Assembly: GCF_001730285.1 (NCBI RefSeq)
Contig: NZ_MIJZ01000013.1
Coordinates: forward strand, 1 to 64,000
Reading direction: 5' to 3'
DNA: 64,000 bases
DNA from: Enterococcus ureasiticus
GTDB lineage: Bacteria; Bacillota; Bacilli; Lactobacillales; Enterococcaceae
The notes beneath the pieces were generated by a model, which was not told the DNA's origin, ran no database searches, and saw only the letters and a list, made by a program, of their open reading frames with translations. Of this stretch, positions 18,501 through 26,033 are shown one piece after another. Position 1 is the first letter of the stretch. Every line of letters begins with the position of its first letter. Position numbers and translations under genes: made by a program.

Positions 18501-19291
18501 CCATTGTTATGCCCTTGATATTTCCCTAAAGTATCTGTTAAGTATGCAAACGGGTCTTCTAGGCTCACATTTGTGAAATAAGGTTCTATTTCTGCTAAAA
18601 TTGATTGACCTTTTAAAGCGGGAAAGACATTCTCATCTATCGGCAGCGTAATTTCTGGTAAACGAAGTGATTGTTCTGTTATTTTGTTATATGTTTTAGA
18701 CTCACTTTCTGATTCTTCTCCACTTATAATCGTTGCTTTTTCTTGGTCATTACTTGTCTCGTTCCCAACGTTTTCAAGAGGCTTAGGCGTAATCACAAAA
18801 TGGCCTGCTGTTTCCCCGTCAATAACAACCTTTTCATCACCATTCTCATTAAAGGATGACAGCTTAAGTTCAATAGTCAACTTTCCATCTGCTCTTCTTT
18901 CGTTTTTTTCCGTAGTAAATTCAAAAACATAGCTTGCTTTTTCTTTTGATTTTTCAATTTCTTCAAATCTATTTTTTTTATTAACGAAAATAGCTTCCGG
19001 TGTTGCCAACATTATTGGAGCCTCCAAAGCAGTCCCTTCAGTATAGATTCCGATTGAAAGACTTCTATTTGACAAATTTGCTTCTTTTGTCACAAAAAGC
19101 TTCCATGAAATCGTTGCACCTGATTCTACATACTCAACTCTACTAAATAAGTCTTCCGAGTTAATTAATTCGACTTCTTCAAAAGAATCATTTTTTGAAT
19201 CCGCTTGTGAAGTAACAGATAAAAACAATGGCATTAAACTTATAAAAGCAACTAAACATATAAAAATTACATAATTAAACTTTTTTATCAT
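15524..19291 (-). CDS. ebpA: Pilus tip adhesin with VWA domain, EbpA-like
   Basis: A secreted protein of 1255 aa, first gene of the pilus operon. It has a signal peptide (about 1-30), a long N-terminal region, and a von Willebrand A domain whose MIDAS begins D362-K-S364-G-S366. A Cna-B domain (VKKIWSDADN) and three SpaA-like repeats follow (KKVGHDGQTPLPNITF, KKVGNDGIKPLSQVKF and NKVAVDNAQKAIKGAEF). The end carries LPRTGG, a membrane helix and an RGRK tail. The family role is host ligand binding, biofilm and tip placement. In E. faecalis the regulator gene ebpR lies upstream; here that gap has only non-coding sequence. Confidence 0.93.
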   Translation of the reverse strand: MIKKFNYVIFICLVAFISLMPLFLSVTSQADSKNDSFEEVELINSEDLFSRVEYVESGATISWKLFVTKEANLSNRSLSIGIYTEGTALEAPIMLATPEAIFVNKKNRFEEIEKSKEKASYVFEFTTEKNERRADGKLTIELKLSSFNENGDEKVVIDGETAGHFVITPKPLENVGNETSNDQEKATIISGEESESESKTYNKITEQSLRLPEITLPIDENVFPALKGQSILAEIEPYFTNVSLEDPFAYLTDTLGKYQGHNNGINQGTEVRNYNYSQLDTTALITGRDRPTIVKHPTMTGKTLDFTTGYHGYSGAYLKKWAEPARDQNNVITDPTLFNIYLEVIGDVNTVTVPIDIILVLDKSGSMDESIGSETKDTQLRTSVRNFSNSLLTAGLDIKIGLVNYGSTSGDGDGGTPYSQTEALTATATTINNSTVLTRNPVGYTPTSLGLTNGLTALYGTGSRAAAKKIMVFLSDGAPTKFYKPVEVRSRLVGPPVGAYTAWGEYLATNNGTTPGVSAGPLYNYDGTTIAANEKFPNRFVSTTGLPALSADGKTQYDYRWGGYQWLGTGYSGDGNGKLGMIYTLGHANWLFNQDPKYANISLYSIGLGIGGTDEISVMGRNTLKNLAKNVNNYYSADTQGQLVTIFSNIAANIVKTVQTAHVVDPLGNAVSLVGEPKIDSFSVTATGNTAWAGTTATNPKQFVTLTKSAGNRGLEWQGIMLGKNEGLRFSYQVQLNEPYQSGLFQQANAATYLENGTTSTGPPYDTTNRLHFAIPSVRYKGLTSIKVKKIWSDADNTWSLRTPVTLQLQRAAGTGTYQNVDGKNLTIQPTATGNQLETTFSGLEKFDATGQRYTYQVIENAVPNGYSPPVYSDQNLTATNTLLTTSVSFKKVGHDGQTPLPNITFELTAPNGKKVQAISDVAGTVTFTGIPIGTHSITEVTTPSGYQPIPAFKVVVTKTTDTALGKTYDMTGINAEMFKLTGQDLTLVNRYQKGKFTFKKVGNDGIKPLSQVKFSLLQNSQLVKEATSATDGTVLFDDIYPGSYTLREISTVNGYSLIGDLNLVVTKDKTGANEFIVQGLPTGAIVTNRLKNFKLSLNKVAVDNAQKAIKGAEFTLYQNGMVLEKQLSAADGKVNFSQTLEPAKNYTVKETAVPKGYLPITGTFTIQVKADGNIVIDYNGTVLTAQNGQLAVSLTGGTENNTIQYTVTNDPKRPLPRTGGSGIYAVVTSGIAAMSLGIFIYQVRGRKEENGHGS

Positions 19292-19505
19292 TTTTTTGCC
19301 ACACTCCCCTCAGTTCAAATAAATAATAATTATATATATCACAATCGTACTTCATTTATTATTTTTATACAATTTTTTAAATCTAAAAAAAATCTTTACT
19401 AACACAAAAAAATATTGATTCTTTCTTTAAAACACAAATAATTATTTCTAGGTTTTAATAATAAAACAATTTTACGATAACATTTTTTACATTCTCAAAA
19501 ACCAC

Positions 19506-19527
19506 ATTAGTGAATATATTCACTAAT
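19506..19527. promoter_or_regulatory. Perfect 22-bp palindrome upstream of the pilus operon
   Basis: ATTAGTGAATA is followed directly by its exact reverse complement. It sits 215 bp upstream of the ebpA ATG. A TATAAT lies about 22 bp away on the promoter-distal side (minus strand), and a second TATAAT is at 19329-19334, near the ribosome site. It looks like a dimeric repressor or activator site. The rest of 19292-19784 is very AT-rich and holds no gene that I can support. Confidence 0.5.
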
Positions 19528-19784
19528 AACATTGAATTTAGTTTATATTATAGTAGATCTCTAAAAATCGATGTTTTTTAAGAAAACTAAATATTATTTA
19601 AAGATTGAAATAAATTATATCTTCTATTTAAATACTAATTGTTATATAACATTTTTTTCTATTTCATAAAAATTAATTTGGATTGATACTTTTAATGATT
19701 TCTAAAAAAATTACTCTATTTTTTTCAAAAAAATTTTATTTGTTGTATTAATTATTTCTAAGTGATTTCAATTTATCGACACGT

Positions 19785-19831
19785 AAAAAAGATAAAGAAA
19801 TGATTTTTTCAATCAGTTCTTTATCTTTTTT
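19785..19831 (-). terminator. Terminator of the lipoprotein/two-component operon
   Basis: A 15-bp perfect stem, AAAAAAGATAAAGAA (19785-19799) with its complement (19817-19831). On the minus strand it ends in a run of T, 34 bp after the last stop codon. Confidence 0.8.
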
Positions 19832-19865
19832 ACTGTTTCAATAGGTCTTTTTTGTGTACATATAG

Positions 19866-20912
19866 TTAAATATTGATATGCTTAGCTAATTTTTGATAAA
19901 ATTCGAATGAAGGATGCTTTGCCAGTTCACTATTTTCAATCGCTACAGTCTGCTTATCAACAATTGCTTTGGTCAATGTATCTGAAAAATCCACAAAGTC
20001 ATTATTGGTTTTTTCATTATAGGTTAAAGAATAATATTTTGATTGACGATAATATTGTTTTAACGAATCAGCAGTAATTTTTTCAGGTTGATCTGCAAAA
20101 TATTCATCATAGCGGGCGCTAGAAATTTTCCCATCTGTCACGGTCAACTGCAATCGCCCAATCAAACCATCGCCAAAATCTTCTGCATAACCAATGTACC
20201 TTGTTTTAGACGGCTGCCTTATTTCATCTGATAGTTCTGCAGCAATCGTCATTAAGCCTTCTCTAGCAGTCGTTGAAGAACCTTTAACAGTTTCAAAATT
20301 ACCCTCAATGCGATTCTCTTCACGCATTTGTTTTTCTACAAATGTGATCCCATTAACGACCGTCACCAAAGTCGTATCTGTTCTTGGATTTTGTGCTTGA
20401 AAAAATGCATAGTCAGATAAACGTTTATTAGCACCTGCATATTTTGATTCGTAATAATTCTCAGAACCATATTCATTAAATTCAACATTAATGATTTTAC
20501 TTGTATCATCAGTGATGATCTCAACGATTCCTTTATTACCGACATCAAAATAACCTTCGTTTGTATAATAATTACCTTCGATCAAGCCAAGTGGCGGTTG
20601 GTTTGACCAGAACATTTTCTTTAGTTTTTCTTCATAGGTATACAATGGTTTTGGGTTAGAGCCAAACGTTGTCTGGGTCGCTCCTGTAACGACGTCATAG
20701 TTATAAGATGTATTCTCAAAGCGAACATCATTAATAGGCCTTTCTTCTGACGCTTCACTCGATTGGATAGCCTCTGATGACGAGGAATTAAAAATTGCTG
20801 CTCTAGAGGTCTCACTAGATTTTGCTGTATCTTTTCTTTGATCAGGTTGGCATGCGGACAGGCCAACACCAGCACTTAGAAATAACAGTGCAAGTAAATA
20901 ACTTTTTTTCAT
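19866..20912 (-). CDS. Lipoprotein with FMN-binding-like repeats
   Basis: A 348-aa lipoprotein. The signal peptide ends in the lipobox LSAC with lipid-modified C21, then a Ser-rich linker. Two similar domains follow: GNYYTNEGYFDVGNKGIVEI...VKGSSTTAREGL and GYAEDFGDGLIGRLQLTVTDGKISSARYDEY. An additional VVTGATQTT sits near the N-terminus. The G-x-x-T patterns resemble FMN-binding domain proteins, in which FMN is attached to a Thr, but the match is imperfect. It is the last gene of the operon, 24 bp after the response regulator. A sensory or redox role at the surface is inference. Confidence 0.7.
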   Translation of the reverse strand: MKKSYLLALLFLSAGVGLSACQPDQRKDTAKSSETSRAAIFNSSSSEAIQSSEASEERPINDVRFENTSYNYDVVTGATQTTFGSNPKPLYTYEEKLKKMFWSNQPPLGLIEGNYYTNEGYFDVGNKGIVEIITDDTSKIINVEFNEYGSENYYESKYAGANKRLSDYAFFQAQNPRTDTTLVTVVNGITFVEKQMREENRIEGNFETVKGSSTTAREGLMTIAAELSDEIRQPSKTRYIGYAEDFGDGLIGRLQLTVTDGKISSARYDEYFADQPEKITADSLKQYYRQSKYYSLTYNEKTNNDFVDFSDTLTKAIVDKQTVAIENSELAKHPSFEFYQKLAKHINI

Positions 20913-20936
20913 AAACGCTCTCCTTTAGTTGGCTTT

Positions 20937-21638
20937 TTAGGCATTAAAGCGATACCCGCTCCCCCAAATTGTTTCGATTGGAATTTCGGAGAGTTTGCCT
21001 TTTTTTAGCTTCTCTCTGATTCGTCCTACATGTACGACGACGGTATAAATATCACTATCAAGCTCATCCATATCCCAGACTTGACGGAACAGTTGCTCTT
21101 TCATCCAAACTCGATTTGGGTGTTCCATAAAGAACAGTAATAAATCAAATTCTTTTGTAGTAAAAATAATTTCTTCCCCTAATACAAAAACCCGTCTAGC
21201 ACTTTTATCGATCATGATCTGACCACTTTCTAAAATATCATTGGCCGGCTCAGATCTTGTTAATAACTGATAACGTTTGATATGCGCTTGTACCCGAGCG
21301 ACTAACTCACTTGGACTAAATGGTTTCGTCATATAGTCATCTGCGCCTAAACCAAGTCCGCGCACCTTATCTATATCTTCTTTTTTAGCCGAAACGATCA
21401 TCAACGGAATATTCTTCTTCTCTCTAATTCGGCGACAAATCTCAAAACCATCCATTGAGGGCAACATGATATCAACCACGATCAAATCAAATTCTTCATT
21501 TAATGCCCGATTCAAACCCAGTAGCCCGTCGCTAGCAATTTCTGCTTCCATATGATTGATCTCTAAGTAATCTTTTTGCAATTCGGCAATGCTAGCATCA
21601 TCTTCAATTAGTAAAATTCGTGAGACTTCATTTGACAT
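20937..21638 (-). CDS. Response regulator, OmpR/PhoB family
   Basis: A 233-aa protein with a receiver domain (acidic pocket EDD at about 12-14, phospho-acceptor D56 in VVDIMLP, K105) and a C-terminal winged helix (about 130-233). The winged helix has KEFDLLLFFMEHPNRV and DIYTVVVHVGRIREKL. It is paired with the histidine kinase 13 bp upstream. Phased GTTTAT repeats in front of this operon are a candidate binding site, and the same repeats occur upstream of the ankyrin lipoprotein gene. Confidence 0.95.
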   Translation of the reverse strand: MSNEVSRILLIEDDASIAELQKDYLEINHMEAEIASDGLLGLNRALNEEFDLIVVDIMLPSMDGFEICRRIREKKNIPLMIVSAKKEDIDKVRGLGLGADDYMTKPFSPSELVARVQAHIKRYQLLTRSEPANDILESGQIMIDKSARRVFVLGEEIIFTTKEFDLLLFFMEHPNRVWMKEQLFRQVWDMDELDSDIYTVVVHVGRIREKLKKGKLSEIPIETIWGSGYRFNA

Positions 21639-21651
21639 TTGGCGTTCCTCC

Positions 21652-23112
21652 TCAGGCTTTTTTTAATAGAATCGTAACGGTAGTTCCTTGGTGAAGTTCA
21701 CTTTCGATCATAACTTGACCTTGATGCATATCGATAATTTGTTTAACGATTGCAAGGCCTAAGCCGCTGCCGCCTGTATTCGTTGGACGAGCTTCTTCTC
21801 CACGATAAAAGTGATCAAAAACATAAGGCAACTGTTCAGTTGAAATACCTTGTCCATTATCTGATACCTGAACCTCTACCATTTGTGACACATTTAAAAC
21901 CTCAATTTGAATCGAAAGTACACGATCTTTGGCTTTGAATTTCAGACTATTTTCAATCAAGTTGATAAACACGCGATTTAATTGCATACGATCCGCTAAC
22001 ACATAACTAGTTGGCTCCTGATTGATTAATCGAAGTGACACTTGGTTATCCTGTAATTGAAATTCTTCAATAATATGCTTTAAAAAATCATTAATATTGA
22101 TCCGCTCAAAATGAAAAGGGATCGCCTCTGCATCTAATTTAGAATAAAGAAATAATTCTTCAATCAATTCATTTAAAGAAATCGCTTTGGTGTGAATCGT
22201 TTGTAGATACCTATCTCGTTTTTCAGGAGAATCTGCTACACCATCTAATAAACCTTCCACATAGCCAATGATTGAGGTCATTGGTGTTTTCAAGTCGTGA
22301 GAAATACTAGCAACAAGCTCTTTACGATTGTTTTCGAGTTTGACTTGTTCTTCGGTTGATCGAATCAAGGCTTCCCGCATTTTTTCAAAATCATTTGTCA
22401 GTTGTTTTACTTCCATTGCAGTTTGCTTTGTTGGTTCATTGACCGACATTTCCAAATGACCATTACTGATTTCCGACATTCCAGCACCTAAATTTTTTAA
22501 CGGACGAATAATCGTTTTCTTCAACAAATGATTGAAAAAAAGTAATCCGCCAATAGACACAAGTAAAATTGTCACAATGATCAGAACGCCCCATTTTGTC
22601 ATAAATTCCAGAAAGTTATTTTCTTTCTTTAAAACTAATAAACTACCAGGCACTTGATCGTTAAAATAAAAATCAAATTTCATGTAGCGATACAAGCGTC
22701 CAGCATTATCGATCGTTCCTCTTGTTTCAATGTTGTTCGCATCAAATTTAGGAAAATGAACGACCAATGATTTTTCTACCAAATCTTGTGAATAATAAGC
22801 AATTGCTTCTTGTTTACGCACCACTACACCCAATGATTCCGCTTCAAATTGCTCAATGGTTTTCTTTAACTCTCCACTAGGTGCAAGTAGTTGCTCTGGA
22901 TCAGATTTGGCTATCCCTCGTAGTTTGATATAAGCTAGCTCTTCTTCTGGGCTTAAGGAACGTTGTTGTGTAAATGTTTTATACAAAGTTACAGGACTAG
23001 ATATTTTTCCCGTTGTTACATAAAAAACAATGGAGATGATTGAAAAAAGTGATAAACAGGCAATTGCAATCCCGCCAATATATGAAATGAGAAATCGTTT
23101 TTTTATTGTCAT
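21652..23112 (-). CDS. Sensor histidine kinase
   Basis: The start at 23112 is supported by AAGGAG 7 nt upstream; a longer frame lacks one. The 486-aa protein has a membrane helix (about 8-30), an extracellular sensor region (about 31-175), and a second membrane helix (LLVSIGGLLFF area). A HAMP domain follows, then the H-box SISHDLKTPM, an N box (NLIENSLKF) and G boxes (DNGQGIS, GGSGLGLAI). It autophosphorylates on His and passes phosphate to the adjacent regulator. The signal is unknown; being flanked by two lipoprotein genes suggests an envelope cue. Confidence 0.95.
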   Translation of the reverse strand: MTIKKRFLISYIGGIAIACLSLFSIISIVFYVTTGKISSPVTLYKTFTQQRSLSPEEELAYIKLRGIAKSDPEQLLAPSGELKKTIEQFEAESLGVVVRKQEAIAYYSQDLVEKSLVVHFPKFDANNIETRGTIDNAGRLYRYMKFDFYFNDQVPGSLLVLKKENNFLEFMTKWGVLIIVTILLVSIGGLLFFNHLLKKTIIRPLKNLGAGMSEISNGHLEMSVNEPTKQTAMEVKQLTNDFEKMREALIRSTEEQVKLENNRKELVASISHDLKTPMTSIIGYVEGLLDGVADSPEKRDRYLQTIHTKAISLNELIEELFLYSKLDAEAIPFHFERININDFLKHIIEEFQLQDNQVSLRLINQEPTSYVLADRMQLNRVFINLIENSLKFKAKDRVLSIQIEVLNVSQMVEVQVSDNGQGISTEQLPYVFDHFYRGEEARPTNTGGSGLGLAIVKQIIDMHQGQVMIESELHQGTTVTILLKKA

Positions 23113-23193
23113 GTTCTTCTCCTTTACCTTATTTACACGCGAAAACAATTGGTCTGCTCAAATCAATCAACTGCACTTTTACTGGATGCTTTT

Positions 23194-24150
23194 TTAGAAG
23201 CTAAATTCTGGTTTGAATTCTCCAGTATAAGGTTGATGCTCAACGAATACGGTGACATCATTGCCAGCTTCATCTTTGCCCATTCGTTTATACGTAAATT
23301 TTTTGTTGTTAAGCTCCGTTAACTCAAGTGCTGTGCCATATTTATTTTGACCGATCGATACATGAGCTCGAATCTTGTTATGATTCAAGACATCGAAGTA
23401 ACCGAAATCACCACGACTAACGCCAGTTTCTAAGTTGAAAAATTCGTATTTATTGGTATCAGCCGCAAATTTAGCTAAACTGATAAAATTTTGATTGAAT
23501 TCTGTTATATCGTTGCCAGCTTCATCGACCACTTTTGTACCATTCCATAAAGTTTGGGCTAATAGTTCAGTTCCTGACTGTTTCGTGTCGATTGTTCCAG
23601 TTGTTGTATCTAATGGTTCTTCTTTTTCAGTAAACGTTAACGTCTCTTTATTATAAGGGATATGCTCAACAAATACATCTACTTCATTTCCTTCTTTGTC
23701 TTTACCTTTTCTTGTGTAAGTAAATTTTTTAGTTGTCAGCTCGGTAAGATCCACGACTGCTTGATAGTCCATTGTTTCTGAAATCAAAATTCTTTTTTTA
23801 CCATCATTTGTGATAAAGAACGTGCCCAGATCTCCTCTACTTTCACCTGTTTGTGCATCAAAAAATTCATAACGTCCTGTTTCTGCATCATATTTTGCTA
23901 ATCCGACAAAATTCTTATTTTCAGCAGTCAGATCATTATTCTCTTTATCATATACTTTTGTTCCTTGCCAGTTAGTTTGACCTAAAATTTTATTTAATAT
24001 GTCACCGTTGCTTTCTTTCTTATTATCTTTGGATTGTTCTGTTTGTTGTTTACTTTCTTTTGTCTTTGGAGTTTCCTGTGTTCCTACACTGCATCCTGCT
24101 AGTAATAATAGTAAACTTGAAATTCCTACAATGATTTTTTTATTGTTCAT
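23194..24150 (-). CDS. Lipoprotein with two DUF4822 repeats
   Basis: A 318-aa lipoprotein with lipobox LAGC (C20), a Lys/Gln/Ser linker to about residue 50, and then two tandem domains (about 55-165 and 195-315). The repeats share patterns such as WxGTKVxDxxxxDxT, GLAKYDAETGRYEFFD against SLAKFAADTNKYEFFN, SRGDxG, ELTxKKFTYxRxGKDxxGN and VFVEHxPY. This matches DUF4822, whose function is unknown. It leads the operon, 81 bp before the kinase. It could be a ligand-binding or stress-sensing partner of the kinase (inference). Confidence 0.82.
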   Translation of the reverse strand: MNNKKIIVGISSLLLLLAGCSVGTQETPKTKESKQQTEQSKDNKKESNGDILNKILGQTNWQGTKVYDKENNDLTAENKNFVGLAKYDAETGRYEFFDAQTGESRGDLGTFFITNDGKKRILISETMDYQAVVDLTELTTKKFTYTRKGKDKEGNEVDVFVEHIPYNKETLTFTEKEEPLDTTTGTIDTKQSGTELLAQTLWNGTKVVDEAGNDITEFNQNFISLAKFAADTNKYEFFNLETGVSRGDFGYFDVLNHNKIRAHVSIGQNKYGTALELTELNNKKFTYKRMGKDEAGNDVTVFVEHQPYTGEFKPEFSF

Positions 24151-24208
24151 AATTTTCCCCTCCTATGATTGGATAACACTTCTGCTTGCTCCCCTTATTA
24201 TAAATAGA

Positions 24209-24264
24209 GGATGTAAACAGCTGCTAACGAGAAAATAAACAAATTATAAACAATTCTATAAAAC
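24209..24264 (-). promoter_or_regulatory. Phased GTTTAT repeats upstream of the two-component operon
   Basis: Minus-strand GTTTAT-type repeats begin at 24264, 24251, 24240 and 24218, with spacings of 13, 11 and 22, close to whole helical turns. A TATAAT at 24202-24197 lies beyond them. The plus-strand 17-mer ATAAACAAATTATAAAC (24235-24251) occurs unchanged at 39103-39119. The layout fits a tandem OmpR-type regulator site. Confidence 0.55.
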
Positions 24265-24290
24265 AATTAAAAATGAACTTTTTAGGATAC

Positions 24291-24360
24291 AAAAAAAGCT
24301 TGAAGCAAAAGTAAAGATCACTTTTTGCTCCAAACCTAGGTAAGAATAAACATTGAAAAT
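24291..24360 (-). repeat. Terminator-like repeat, copy G (after DUF975 gene)
   Basis: A minus-strand hairpin GGAGCAAAAAGT/ACTTTTGCTTC is followed by AAGCTTTTTTTG. Its stem and loop closely resemble copy F at 62155-62195. The flank is only weakly family-like. It is the likely terminator of the DUF975 gene. Confidence 0.6.
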
Positions 24361-24391
24361 AAATGTAACCCAAACGGGTACTATCAATTGT

Positions 24392-25099
24392 TTAAACCAC
24401 TGTTGTTTTCGGTAAATTTTCATAAAAAGCTGCTTTAGTCGCAGTAATGTACGGCGTTAACCATAAATAACCAATCCCAAATGTTAGTATTGCTAAAAGA
24501 TGCCAACCGATAAAGCTTAAGTCCAATACAAATAATTGACCTTTATAGCCTTTCATCAGATGTTTACTGCGAGTAATAGAATTCAGAAAGCCTGGACGTG
24601 TGCCCGTTTCTTCATAAGCATCATAATAAACAAAGTACGCTTGAGAATAAGAATACCCTTTGATAATTCCGGGAATTACTAATAATAGCAACCACAATGA
24701 AATAAACAGTGCCATTAATAAGTATATACAGATCACACCCAAAATAACTGGTCCGGCAAAGCCACGAAATGCATCTGAGAATGGACGGATTTCTTGTCGT
24801 TTTCCTCGTAAAAGATCAAGGAATGTCCAAGAGATACCGGCGCTAAACAATGCTCCAATGATTCCACCAATAAAGCTTCCACCGCCTCCACCAGAGTTGC
24901 CATCATAGCTTGCAGTGTTGTTTAATAAATCTGAGTTATTTTGAACGAATGTAATAGTGGGTATCAAAAATATAAAAAATAAAAGAAGTCCAATTGCTAT
25001 GGAAATCAATGTTGGCACCAAACACATCAATACACTATCTTTCCAACGTCCACGTAATATCCCTTTAGCTTCACTTTTTAATTCAGCTCTTGTTTTCAT
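24392..25099 (-). CDS. DUF975 family membrane protein
   Basis: An integral membrane protein of 235 aa. The start at 25099 follows AAAGGAGGAAATTAC. The N-terminus MKTRAELKSEAKGILRGRWKDSV is the usual DUF975 opening. Several hydrophobic segments follow, with a Gly-rich extracytoplasmic loop (GGGGGSFIGG). SRSKHLMKGYKGQLFVLDLSFIGW is the conserved C-terminal half. The function is unknown. It is monocistronic. Confidence 0.85.
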   Translation of the reverse strand: MKTRAELKSEAKGILRGRWKDSVLMCLVPTLISIAIGLLLFFIFLIPTITFVQNNSDLLNNTASYDGNSGGGGGSFIGGIIGALFSAGISWTFLDLLRGKRQEIRPFSDAFRGFAGPVILGVICIYLLMALFISLWLLLLVIPGIIKGYSYSQAYFVYYDAYEETGTRPGFLNSITRSKHLMKGYKGQLFVLDLSFIGWHLLAILTFGIGYLWLTPYITATKAAFYENLPKTTVV

Positions 25100-25424
25100 G
25101 TAATTTCCTCCTTTCAAGTTACTACACATAGTATATCAAACAAATCATTTTTGAAAAAAACATATGCATTAAAATAGCTTTTTTAATTTTTGTATACGTA
25201 TTTTTATGATTTATACAAAAAAATATAATATCTATTTTAAAATAATAGATGATATAATGTTTTTATAAAAAATAATTTATACTCGTCCATTACATGCAAC
25301 ACACAAAAATTTTTGATGCAAGCGACACTATCCCTTTATTTTGCTAGTCTGCAAGCAGTACTTGCTTGAATACAAGAAGCTATCATCTTATGATTAAAAT
25401 ACATTAACGAGAGGAAATTATACT

Positions 25425-25904
25425 ATGGAATTTGGAGATAAAATTAAAGAGCTAAGAACCAGCCATCAACTGACCCAAGAAACAGTTGCAATCCGCTTAA
25501 ATGTAACCAGACAAGCCGTATCTAACTGGGAGAATAATCGGAACCTTCCAGACCTTGAACTATTGATCCTCATTGCTAGTATTTTTCATATTTCGCTTGA
25601 TGAATTGATTCTAGGAGGAAGTAATGTGAATAATATGACAGAAAAGTTAATAAAAGATAGCAGTAAAACTCGGCGAGCAAAACTAAATCTAATGACAACT
25701 TTAGTTGGAACCTTTCTACTATTCTTTGGATTTGCTTGTCTTTTTATAAAGGCAAATTCAGTAGAATATATTGATAAGTCAGGTTTTTTACGTGAGAATT
25801 TCTATTTACTACCTATCGGATTTCTTTTCATTTTAGCTGGAATGATCGTTTTTCTGGTAACTGGTTTTAACTTTCTCATCCATACTATCCGCAAAAAAAA
25901 TTAA
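25425..25904 (+). CDS. XRE-type HTH regulator with two membrane helices
   Basis: A 159-aa protein with an N-terminal helix-turn-helix (LTQETVAIRLNVTRQAVSNW, about residues 17-36), a linker, and two hydrophobic helices (about 90-108 and 128-150). The C-terminal half resembles the DUF3955-type module found fused to such regulators. Membrane tethering suggests sensing of envelope or small-ion state, but the target is unknown. It is divergent from the DUF975 gene across 325 bp of AT-rich sequence. Confidence 0.85.
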   Translation: MEFGDKIKELRTSHQLTQETVAIRLNVTRQAVSNWENNRNLPDLELLILIASIFHISLDELILGGSNVNNMTEKLIKDSSKTRRAKLNLMTTLVGTFLLFFGFACLFIKANSVEYIDKSGFLRENFYLLPIGFLFILAGMIVFLVTGFNFLIHTIRKKN

Positions 25905-25935
25905 TGAAACAAGCTGACCCTATCTAGATTCACTT

Positions 25936-26026
25936 AAATTAAGAGCGTGAAACAAACGGAACGATCCGTTTTGTTTCACGCTCTTAATCCGAATAAAGGG
26001 TGAGGAAAATACAGAGCCTTCAGATA
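25936..26026 (-). repeat. Terminator-like repeat, copy E (ALDH/XRE convergence)
   Basis: A long hairpin (arms 25941-25960 and 25965-25985, one bulge) is flanked by the family tail CCGAATAAAGGGTGAGGAAA. It lies between convergent genes and probably terminates the aldehyde dehydrogenase gene on the minus strand. Confidence 0.7.
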
Positions 26027-26033
26027 TAAACTT

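Noticed and set aside
15524-19291. Repeated Cna-B/SpaA segments of EbpA as a CRISPR or DNA repeat array
   Set aside because: The repeats are protein domains of about 100 residues with diverged DNA; no short identical repeat-spacer pattern exists anywhere in the window.
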